Assembly (NCBI GenBank): GCA_043777595.1
Contig: JAYWHT010000086.1
Span: 1-34,448, forward strand
Direction of reading: 5' to 3'
Length of the DNA stretch: 34,448 bases
Source of the DNA: JAYVJH01 sp043777595
GTDB taxonomy: Bacteria > Bacteroidota > Bacteroidia > Cytophagales > Spirosomataceae
The notes below the pieces were generated by a model. It had not been told where the DNA came from and did no database searches. It saw only the letters and a list, made by a program, of their open reading frames with translations. Positions 8,662-15,495 of this stretch are shown here, piece by piece. A program made the translations under genes and the position numbers. Position 1 is the stretch's first letter. The number at the start of each line of letters is the position of its first letter.

Positions 8662-9404
8662 TGTTATTATCAGGAAAAACTGCTATCGTTACAGGTGCTT
8701 CTCGTGGCATTGGTCGAGCCATTGCTACTCGTTTTGCCCAAGAAGGGGCCAATGTAGCTTTCACTTATTTGTCGAGCATCGAAAAAGGGCAAGCTCTTGA
8801 AGCTGAATTAGCCGCTTTTGGTACAAAAATAAAAGGCTACCGCTCAGATGCTTCTGATTTTCAAGCTGCCGATGACCTCGTAACACAAGTGATAGCCGAC
8901 TTTGGTACGATTGATGTAGTAGTAAACAATGCAGGAATAACACGAGACGGCCTGCTGATGCGAATGAGTGAAGAAAATTGGGACGAGGTGATACGTGTCA
9001 ATCTCAAATCGGTTTTTAACCTTACCAAAGCGGTCACCAAAGTCATGATGCGTGCCAGAACTGGCTCAATTATCAACATTACGTCAGTAGTGGGGCTAAC
9101 AGGTAATGCAGGACAAGCCAATTATGCAGCTTCAAAAGCTGGAATGTTGGGTTTTACAAAGTCGGTTGCCAAAGAACTTGGGTCTCGTAATGTACGCTCA
9201 AATGCCATAGCACCTGGGTTTATTGAAACCGAAATGACCGAAGAATTGAACCAAAAAGCGATTGAAGAATGGAAACAGACCATTCCACTCAAACGGGGTG
9301 GCTCACCCGAAGAGGTAGCCGACTGCGCTGTATTTCTGGCTTCGGATATGTCAAAATATATAACGGGACAAGTTATACAGGTCGATGGTGGAATGGTGAT
9401 GTAG
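8661..9404 (+). CDS. fabG: 3-oxoacyl-[ACP] reductase FabG (SDR family)
   Basis: The ATG at 8661 gives a 247-residue protein, the usual FabG length. An upstream in-frame ATG at 8535 would lie inside gmhA and add 42 non-homologous residues. The NADP-binding motif TGASRGIG is at 11-18, NNAG at 89-92, and the catalytic residues are S142, Y155 and K159 (YAASK). The C-terminus has NAIAPGFIETEM, GGSPEEVADCAVFLASD and TGQVIQVDGGMVM, all close to true FabG. It reduces 3-oxoacyl-ACP in fatty-acid elongation. Gene context does not include other fab genes, so a related SDR role cannot be excluded, but sequence similarity to FabG is strong. Confidence 0.88.
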   Translation: MLLSGKTAIVTGASRGIGRAIATRFAQEGANVAFTYLSSIEKGQALEAELAAFGTKIKGYRSDASDFQAADDLVTQVIADFGTIDVVVNNAGITRDGLLMRMSEENWDEVIRVNLKSVFNLTKAVTKVMMRARTGSIINITSVVGLTGNAGQANYAASKAGMLGFTKSVAKELGSRNVRSNAIAPGFIETEMTEELNQKAIEEWKQTIPLKRGGSPEEVADCAVFLASDMSKYITGQVIQVDGGMVM

Positions 9405-9503
9405 AAATAGATTTAGGTGTTTAATGGTGAGTTTAAAGTAGAAAAACAAACACTCACGACTAAATACCCAAGACCCAGCGAATCGTCGCATCGAACTAAA
9501 AAT

Positions 9504-11576
9504 ATGGAAATAATCTTTCAAAACTCTTACTGGTACATCGGACTTTGCCTACTTTTGGGGGCTGGTTATGCTTTTTTGATGTACCAACCCAAACCGCTCT
9601 GGAGCCGAAATCTAAACATTGGCCTGTCGTTTTTGCGTGGGGCTTTGATTAGTACCATTGCCTTTTTGTTGTTCAATCCGCTCATCAAAACCATTGAAAC
9701 CATTATCGACAGACCCAAAGCTGTTATTGCGATAGATAACTCTGAGTCGGTCGGTAGTTTTGGACAAAAGATTTTGCCCGAAATTCAAAAACTACAACAA
9801 TCGCTCAACGATGAAGGGCTGGAAGTGTCTGTACAAACACTTGACAATCAAAATTTTGGAGAAAAATTGTCAGAAATAAAATTCAACCAAAAACGAACAA
9901 ACTTGGCTGGATTGATTGGTAACATTAAAAATAATTTTGAAAGCCAAAACTTGACCGACGTTATTTTATTGACAGATGGTATCAGCAATGAAGGACTTTC
10001 GCCGACTGATGGTAAGTATACATTCAAGATTCATAGCATTGGACTGGGAGACACTATTCCCAAAAAAGATGTTAGTGTTCGCTCGGTTGTGGCCAATAAA
10101 ATTGCTTATTTGGGCAATCAGTTTCCAGTTCAGGCCGATGTTGTGGCCACTGGCTTTGCTGGCAAAGCGGCTAATGTTGTACTCAAACAAAACGGACAGA
10201 CTGTTAGTAAGCAAACTGTTACGTTTAAGCAAAATAATGATTTTCAGCAGGTTACATTTCAGGCTTCATCTAATGTGAGCGGTGTTCAGCATTTTGTGAT
10301 TGAAGTCGATGCACTTGCTGGCGAGTTTACAACTAAAAATAACCGCCGAGATGCGTACATTGATGTCATTGACGGCAAAGAAAAAATACTGTTGCTTGCG
10401 CTTGCCCCACACCCCGACCTCAAAGCCATCAGAAGTATTGTAGAGCGCAATGCCAATTATGAGTTAGACATCAAAATCATGGGGGTCAATCCGTCTCCGT
10501 TGCTTTTTACTGACCAAAAATACGACTTGATAATCTTGCATCAACTACCCGACTATTTTAATACTGGTGGTGAAATTGTCAAAAAATATATCGAAAAGGC
10601 CAACACCCCGCTTTTTTTTATTTTGGGCAATCAGTCAAGTGCCAATGCCGTCAGTGGCTTGAATGGTGCAGTGGCCATCAATGCCAATGCAGGGCAAATT
10701 GACCAAGTTACGGGTCGTTTCAATCCAAACTTTAAGCTACTTAATTTAGATGCTGATAAACTCAGTATCATCGAAAAACTACCGCCACTCACTGTGCCTT
10801 TTGGTACTTACAAACCGCTAACGGGTAGTGAGGTGGTGCTTTATCAGAATGTTGGAAACCTAAAAACCGACCGACCACTTTTGGTTTTAAATACAAGTAC
10901 GACTCGAAAAACCGCCGTCTTGACAGGCGAAGGCTTGTGGCAGTGGCGATTGGAAGAATACAACCTGACCGACAAGCAAGAAGCCGTTGATGAACTGTTT
11001 GAAAAAACGATGCAGTTGATTTCTGTCAAAGACGACAAACGTAAATTTAGGATATATTCACTTGATAATGAGTATGATAGCGGCCAAAAAATAGTACTCG
11101 AAACAGAAATTTATAACGATATTTATGAAAAAACCTACGGCCAAAATGTGCGCTTAGATCTGACAGACGAACGTGGCAAAACCAAAACATACAGTTACGT
11201 CAATGCTGCTGGCGCACGGTTTGAACTCAGCGGACTGGCCGAAGGTGCATATCGATTTAAGGCCACTACGACCATTAACAACAAAGTAGAAAGCATAACG
11301 GGGCAGTTTATAGTCAGAGACTTACAGTTAGAAGCTCTCAACACTACGGCAGACTTTGGACTACTACGGCAGTTGGCTACTCAAACCAATGGACAGTTTG
11401 CAATGGCCAATCAGATAGAAAATCTCAAAACGTATTTACTAAAAAACAAAGCTGCCAATCGCCTCGATAGTACCGAAGATTTGTCGGAACTGATACGCAA
11501 AAAGTGGCTATTCTTCTTACTTTTACTATTGGCCACAGCCGAATGGGGCATCAGAAAATGGCAGGGAGGATATTGA
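9504..11576 (+). CDS. Membrane-anchored VWA-like domain protein
   Basis: The ATG at 9504 is chosen because the 690-residue product then begins directly before the first membrane helix; a GTG at 9417 would add 29 polar residues. Two N-terminal transmembrane segments (about residues 11-26 and 43-60) precede a von Willebrand A-like domain with the MIDAS motif DNSES (78-82) and the DVILLTDGISNEG strand-loop. A long extracytoplasmic beta-rich region follows (about 230-640), then a last helix KKWLFFLLLLLATAEW near the C-terminus. This is the architecture of Bacteroidota proteins related to BatA/aerotolerance and the 'glutamine amidotransferase-like/VWA' membrane family. A protein-protein interaction role at the membrane is probable; the partner is unknown. 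Confidence 0.75.
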   Translation: MEIIFQNSYWYIGLCLLLGAGYAFLMYQPKPLWSRNLNIGLSFLRGALISTIAFLLFNPLIKTIETIIDRPKAVIAIDNSESVGSFGQKILPEIQKLQQSLNDEGLEVSVQTLDNQNFGEKLSEIKFNQKRTNLAGLIGNIKNNFESQNLTDVILLTDGISNEGLSPTDGKYTFKIHSIGLGDTIPKKDVSVRSVVANKIAYLGNQFPVQADVVATGFAGKAANVVLKQNGQTVSKQTVTFKQNNDFQQVTFQASSNVSGVQHFVIEVDALAGEFTTKNNRRDAYIDVIDGKEKILLLALAPHPDLKAIRSIVERNANYELDIKIMGVNPSPLLFTDQKYDLIILHQLPDYFNTGGEIVKKYIEKANTPLFFILGNQSSANAVSGLNGAVAINANAGQIDQVTGRFNPNFKLLNLDADKLSIIEKLPPLTVPFGTYKPLTGSEVVLYQNVGNLKTDRPLLVLNTSTTRKTAVLTGEGLWQWRLEEYNLTDKQEAVDELFEKTMQLISVKDDKRKFRIYSLDNEYDSGQKIVLETEIYNDIYEKTYGQNVRLDLTDERGKTKTYSYVNAAGARFELSGLAEGAYRFKATTTINNKVESITGQFIVRDLQLEALNTTADFGLLRQLATQTNGQFAMANQIENLKTYLLKNKAANRLDSTEDLSELIRKKWLFFLLLLLATAEWGIRKWQGGY

Positions 11577-11616
11577 GTTTAAGTTATCTGCTATTTTTTG
11601 TTTACCCCAAAACAGC

Positions 11617-11624
11617 TAACTTTG
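11617..11624 (+). promoter_or_regulatory. Possible -7 element for the AAA-like gene
   Basis: TAACTTTG fits the Bacteroidota TAnnTTTG box and lies 21 bp before the ATG at 11646. The only upstream TTTG-like element (about 11597-11600) has a 16-nt spacer, shorter than usual, so support is modest. Confidence 0.4.
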
Positions 11625-11645
11625 TAATACTCAATAAATAACACA

Positions 11646-13181
11646 ATGGTACAAAAATATCCTGTTGGTTTACAAGACTTTTCAGAACTACGCTTAGGTG
11701 GGTATGTCTATGTGGACAAGACGGCGTACATTCATAGACTTGTCAATCAAGGCAAATACTACTTTCTATCCCGCCCTCGTCGATTTGGTAAGTCGCTGTT
11801 TGTGAGTACAATGGACTATCTATTCAAGGGTCAAAAAGAACTTTTTGAGGGTTTATATATTACTGACAAATGGGACTGGACAAAGACCAATCCTATTATT
11901 AAAATTTCGTTTGCGTCTATTAGTCATAAAGAAAAAGGGCTTTGGAGCGCTATCAATGACCAATTAAATAATATAGGAGAAGAGTATGGAATAACTTTTG
12001 GCGAAACCACTATCAGTGCCAAATTTAAAGAACTCATCGAAAAACTATCAACTCAGCATGGAAAAGTAGTGATACTGATAGACGAGTACGACAAACCTAT
12101 TATTGATTATTTGGGTATAGACGAGGCTGCTATGGTTGTTGCGAAAAAAAACCGAGACGTACTCAAATCGTTTTATTCTATTTTGAAAGATGCCGACCCG
12201 TACCTAAAATTGGTCTTCATTACGGGAGTTTCTAAGTTTTCCAAAGTGTCTATTTTTTCAGATCTGAACAATTTGAATGACTTAACGCTTGATGGCCAAT
12301 ATTCGGGTATTTGTGGCATTACACAATCAGAATTAGAAACGACTTTTACCGAGGAAATAGCCCTATTGGGCAGCGAAGCTATCAAACGTTGGTACAATGG
12401 ATATAGTTGGAAAGGTACAGAAAGTGTCTATAATCCTTTTTCGTTACTCAACTTTTTTTCTAAGAATGGCGATTTTCAAAATTATTGGTTTGAAACCGCT
12501 ACTCCAACTTTTCTGATTAACCTCACCCAAAAAAAATACCTGTATAATTTTGAGAATCAGCGTATTACGCCAAGTCAGTTGAGCGCATATAGTTTAGAAA
12601 ATCTACAAATTTTACCTTTGATGTTTCAAACTGGCTACTTAACCATCAAAAACTTTGACGAAGAGGGTAATATTTATACTTTAGACTATCCAAATTTAGA
12701 GGTACGGAGGTCGTATTTAGAATCATTGGCCGATGCTTATATCCAAAGTGAGCAAGACCAGAGCGGTGTATTAGTCTATGACATTAGGCAAGCGTTGATG
12801 ACTTGCGATATGGCTAAATTAGAACGTCTTATCAATACACTTTTCAAATCAATTCCATATACTCTGTGGCAAAACGAAAACGAACATTTTTATCATGCCA
12901 TACTACACCTATCGTTTCGACTGCTCAATATTTATGTTGAGTCAGAAGTACAAAGCTCAGATGGACGGCTCGATGCGCTGGTTCGCTTAGACAAATTTGT
13001 TTATTGTTTTGAATTTAAGTTAGATGGTTCTGCCGAGGCCGCCCTGCAACAAATCAAAGACAAGGGTTATTTAGTTCCTTATCAAAATCAAGGTAAAACC
13101 TGTATAGGAATTGGTCTCAATTTTTCGAGCCAGAACAAAAAGGTAGAAAAAATACTATGGGAAGAAATACAGGTAAATTAG
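11646..13181 (+). CDS. AAA-ATPase-like protein with C-terminal PD-(D/E)XK nuclease domain (copy 1)
   Basis: 511 residues. The N-terminus is the AAA-ATPase_like domain (PF09820 type): PVGLQDFSELR, YVDKTAYIH, a P-loop variant RPRRFGKS at 43-50 and Walker B VVILIDEYDK at 141-150, then FITGVSKFSKVSIFSDLNN. The C-terminus is PDDEXK_9-like: ESEVQSSDGRLDALV, then CFEFK with E456 and K458, and a conserved KTCIGIGLNFS. The biological role of this large Bacteroidota/Firmicutes family is unsettled. A second copy, very similar throughout, lies in opposite orientation at 18430-19962. The downstream DUF2279 gene starts 11 bp after this stop. Confidence 0.88.
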   Translation: MVQKYPVGLQDFSELRLGGYVYVDKTAYIHRLVNQGKYYFLSRPRRFGKSLFVSTMDYLFKGQKELFEGLYITDKWDWTKTNPIIKISFASISHKEKGLWSAINDQLNNIGEEYGITFGETTISAKFKELIEKLSTQHGKVVILIDEYDKPIIDYLGIDEAAMVVAKKNRDVLKSFYSILKDADPYLKLVFITGVSKFSKVSIFSDLNNLNDLTLDGQYSGICGITQSELETTFTEEIALLGSEAIKRWYNGYSWKGTESVYNPFSLLNFFSKNGDFQNYWFETATPTFLINLTQKKYLYNFENQRITPSQLSAYSLENLQILPLMFQTGYLTIKNFDEEGNIYTLDYPNLEVRRSYLESLADAYIQSEQDQSGVLVYDIRQALMTCDMAKLERLINTLFKSIPYTLWQNENEHFYHAILHLSFRLLNIYVESEVQSSDGRLDALVRLDKFVYCFEFKLDGSAEAALQQIKDKGYLVPYQNQGKTCIGIGLNFSSQNKKVEKILWEEIQVN

Positions 13182-13192
13182 TGTAATATTTA

Positions 13193-14125
13193 ATGAAAAG
13201 CATAAAATATAAAACAAGACGACGATTGTTAAAATGTTTTTCATTTTTCGTTTTTCACTTTTCACTTTTTATTTTTCACTTTTCTCAAGCCCAAGACAGC
13301 ACCACTGTACCAGCACCTCGCCCCAACTACAAGGCTTTACATTGGTTGATGGCCGCTGAGGCTGTTGCCTATCCGAGCGTTGTTTATGGCCTGAGTTCGG
13401 CTTGGTATCAAACCAACAATACTTCTACTTTTCGAGTTATTGACGACAGCCACGAGTGGTTACAGGTTGATAAAGTGGGGCATTTTTATACTTCTTATCA
13501 AATTTGTAGAGCCTCGGCGGCGTTGTATCGAAATACGGGTGTAAGTCAAAAACAAGCCGCTATTTATGGCGCAATTTCTGGATTTATGTTTCTGACACCC
13601 ATCGAATTTTTAGACGGCTTTCAGTCAGATTATGGCTTTTCACCATCAGACATGGTAGCAAATGTACTTGGGCCGACCGCTTTTTTAGGCCAATATGCGC
13701 TCTGGGGCGAAACCCGAATACAACCCAAATGGTCGTTTCATAACACAGCCTTGGCAGCCATACGCCCCGAACTTTTGGGACGAAACAACTCAGAGCGTTG
13801 GCTCAAAGATTACAATGGCCAGACTTATTGGTTTTCGGCAAATTTATATTCTTTTTGGCCAAAGTCTAAGTTGCCAAAATGGCTCAATATAGCCGTAGGT
13901 TATGGTGTTCAAGACATGGTTTCGGCAGAAGTATCTAAGAGTCAAGCACTTGGTTATAGTCCATATCGGCAATATTACTTGTCGTTGGACGTGGACTTTA
14001 CCAAAATAAAAACTAAGAAACGTTGGCTCAAAACGATTTTCTTAATGGTCAATTCACTCAAAATACCAGCACCAGCCATAGAATTTAGTAGAAATGGTGT
14101 GACGCTACACGGATTATATTTTTGA
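13193..14125 (+). CDS. DUF2279-family protein
   Basis: 310 residues with a signal peptide and DUF2279 (PF10043) features: WLQVDKVGHFYTSYQICR, FLTPIEFLDGFQSDYGFS and SPSDMVANVLG. Family members are predicted periplasmic or membrane-associated proteins with no proven function. The hydrophobic core of the signal peptide (residues 15-31) is encoded by seven imperfect TTTTTCA-like heptamers, giving FHFSLFIFHFS just before the predicted cleavage at SQAQD. A long perfect hairpin follows the stop and separates the gene from the convergent sdhB. Confidence 0.82.
   Translation: MKSIKYKTRRRLLKCFSFFVFHFSLFIFHFSQAQDSTTVPAPRPNYKALHWLMAAEAVAYPSVVYGLSSAWYQTNNTSTFRVIDDSHEWLQVDKVGHFYTSYQICRASAALYRNTGVSQKQAAIYGAISGFMFLTPIEFLDGFQSDYGFSPSDMVANVLGPTAFLGQYALWGETRIQPKWSFHNTALAAIRPELLGRNNSERWLKDYNGQTYWFSANLYSFWPKSKLPKWLNIAVGYGVQDMVSAEVSKSQALGYSPYRQYYLSLDVDFTKIKTKKRWLKTIFLMVNSLKIPAPAIEFSRNGVTLHGLYF
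13237..13285 (+). repeat. TTTTTCA/CTTTTCA heptanucleotide array encoding a signal-peptide core
   Basis: Seven consecutive heptamers: TTTTTCA, TTTTTCG, TTTTTCA, CTTTTCA, CTTTTTA, TTTTTCA, CTTTTCT. They lie in the DUF2279 coding sequence and encode its hydrophobic region. They are related, in reverse complement, to the intergenic array at 4961-4988. Confidence 0.9.
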
Positions 14126-14143
14126 GAAAGACAGAACGGTCAT

Positions 14144-14187
14144 AAAAAGTATGGGGCAATACAAACTTGTATTGCCCCATACTTTTT
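14144..14187. terminator. Bidirectional terminator between DUF2279 gene and sdhB
   Basis: A 20-bp perfect stem (14144-14163 with 14168-14187) and 4-nt loop. It starts with AAAAA and ends with TTTTT, so it can act as a Rho-independent terminator on both strands for the two convergent genes. Confidence 0.9.
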
Positions 14188-14206
14188 AAAAACTAAATAT
14201 GAATTT

Positions 14207-14971
14207 TTACATATTGTTCGAGCTTATTTTTGCCCCAAAGTATTCACGATTGAGGCGAGCAATATGAACTAACGATATTGACTTCGGACATTCTGCCGCA
14301 CAAGCACCTGTATTGGTACAAGCACCAAAACCCTCTTCGTCCATTTGTGCTACCATGCGCTCGACACGCTTCATGCGCTCGGGCTGACCCTGTGGCAAGA
14401 GCGATAGCTGCGACACCTTGGCCGAAACAAACAACATAGCCGAGGCGTTTTTGCAAGATGCTACGCAAGCACCACAACCAATACAAGCTGCCGCTGAGAA
14501 GGCCTCGTCAGCATCTTCTTTGGCAATCGGCAAGCTGTTGGCATCTCGGGCATTGCCGGTATTGACAGATACATAACCACCAGATGCGATGATGCGATCG
14601 AAAGCCGACCGATTGACTACCAAGTCTTTGACAACTGGAAACGCTGCCGCTCTCCATGGTTCGACAACGATAGTATCCCCATCTTTGAACGACCTCATGT
14701 GTAGCTGACAGGTAGTTACGCCGTGCAACGGGCCATGCGGCTCGCCATTGATGTGCATACTACACATACCACAAATACCCTCACGGCAGTCGTGATCGAA
14801 AGCGATTGGTTGCGTACCTTCGGTAATGAGGCGTTCGTTGAGTACGTCCATCATTTCCAAAAACGACATATCTTCTGAGATTCCCGACACGGGGTAAGTC
14901 TCAATTTTGCCCGATGTTTTAGCGTTTTTTTGTCGCCATACTTTGAGCGTGAGGTTCATATTTCCTTGCAT
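14207..14971 (-). CDS. sdhB: Succinate dehydrogenase/fumarate reductase iron-sulfur subunit
   Basis: 254 residues with all iron-sulfur ligands of SdhB/FrdB. The [2Fe-2S] cysteines are C62, C67, C70 and C88; the [4Fe-4S] group is CIGCGACVASC (C163, C166, C169, C173); the [3Fe-4S] cysteines lie in ACTNTGACAAECPK (C218, C224, C228). It carries electrons from the flavoprotein to the membrane quinone site. It is the last gene of sdhC-sdhA-sdhB, but here it is separated from sdhA by about 525 bp holding an inverted-repeat-bounded four-helix-bundle gene. That insert might reduce its co-transcription. The start could be M1 or M5. Confidence 0.95.
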   Translation of the reverse strand: MQGNMNLTLKVWRQKNAKTSGKIETYPVSGISEDMSFLEMMDVLNERLITEGTQPIAFDHDCREGICGMCSMHINGEPHGPLHGVTTCQLHMRSFKDGDTIVVEPWRAAAFPVVKDLVVNRSAFDRIIASGGYVSVNTGNARDANSLPIAKEDADEAFSAAACIGCGACVASCKNASAMLFVSAKVSQLSLLPQGQPERMKRVERMVAQMDEEGFGACTNTGACAAECPKSISLVHIARLNREYFGAKISSNNM

Positions 14972-14994
14972 ATTTTTATTATTGCAGAAATCAG

Positions 14995-15017
14995 TATGTC
15001 AATGTGCCGATGTGCCA
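14995..15017 (+). repeat. Left inverted repeat of the four-helix-bundle element
   Basis: Octamer-based repeat. The core AATGTGCCGATGTGCCA (15001-15017) is the exact reverse complement of 15444-15460, and the outer six bases (TATGTC) match five of six in the right copy. Further ATGTGCCA units continue inward to about 15028. Confidence 0.9.
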
Positions 15018-15095
15018 ATGTGCCAATGGTTTTAATTGACACTTGGAAATACATCAGTTATTCTTAGCCGAACTGATTATTTTTGTTAATATTTT

Positions 15096-15404
15096 TTAAA
15101 TACTTTTTAATTCTAATAAAATCTCTTTGCAGTCTGGATAATTGGGTGCCCTATTACACAAAATAAGCCAGTACTCAGATTCATCTGCTTCTTTGGCAGA
15201 TATTTTCATTTTATGGATAAAGTCTGCTCTACTTTCGGCACTTTGAGCCTTCCAAGCATTTGCACCGACAGAGGTACCAGACCTAAATAACTGATTTGCG
15301 ATGACTTTTTTATTTTTTGCAGAAAGTAATTCTGTGAATTCTATGATTTTCAACGAAAACTCAATCGTTTTATCAACTATTAGATTAGGCTTTTCATTTT
15401 CCAT
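15096..15404 (-). CDS. Four-helix-bundle protein, 23S rRNA IVS (S23) type, with premature stop
   Basis: 102 residues matching the four-helix-bundle/'S23 ribosomal protein' family (TIGR02436): IVDKTIEFSLKIIEFTELL, KVIANQLFRSGTSVGANAWKAQ, AESRADFIHKMKISAKEADESEYWL. In some bacteria relatives lie in intervening sequences of 23S rRNA, and Avd of diversity-generating retroelements is related; the function of stand-alone copies is unknown. The TAA at 15096-15098 looks premature. Reading through gives KILTKIISSAKNN and then TGA at 15054-15056, which would make 116 residues, the usual family length; a CAA-to-TAA change would explain it. The gene lies between inverted octamer repeats inside the sdh operon. 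Confidence 0.8.
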   Translation of the reverse strand: MENEKPNLIVDKTIEFSLKIIEFTELLSAKNKKVIANQLFRSGTSVGANAWKAQSAESRADFIHKMKISAKEADESEYWLILCNRAPNYPDCKEILLELKSI

Positions 15405-15443
15405 AATAGAGTTTAAATCTTAATGACCGGCACATAGGCACAC

Positions 15444-15466
15444 TGGCACATCGGCACATTGATATA
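15444..15466 (-). repeat. Right inverted repeat of the four-helix-bundle element
   Basis: Reverse-complement partner of 14995-15017. Inward, degenerate GGCACA(T/C)-type octamers continue to about 15427, so both ends carry three to four octamer units pointing towards the gene. Confidence 0.9.
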
Positions 15467-15495
15467 AAGTTCAACAAACTTTCAAATTAACAAAC

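Larger units (their letters stand above)
14995..15466 (-). mobile_element. Putative small inverted-repeat element carrying a four-helix-bundle gene, within the sdh operon
   Basis: About 472 bp bounded by inverted repeats (14995-15017 and 15444-15466, 22 of 23 positions matching), each made of repeated ATGTGCCA-like octamers, with one short gene filling the interior. It sits between sdhA and sdhB, leaving 29 bp and 23 bp of flanking spacer, as if inserted into an ordinary short intergenic gap. No transposase and no clear target duplication are visible. Mobility is inference; the structure itself is directly visible. Confidence 0.55.

Noticed and set aside
9417..9503. GTG start extending the VWA-like protein by 29 residues
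   Set aside because: The added residues are polar and lie in the intergenic gap; the ATG at 9504 directly precedes the first membrane helix.
15096..15404. Four-helix-bundle gene as Avd of a diversity-generating retroelement
   Set aside because: No reverse transcriptase, template repeat or variable repeat is found anywhere in the window.
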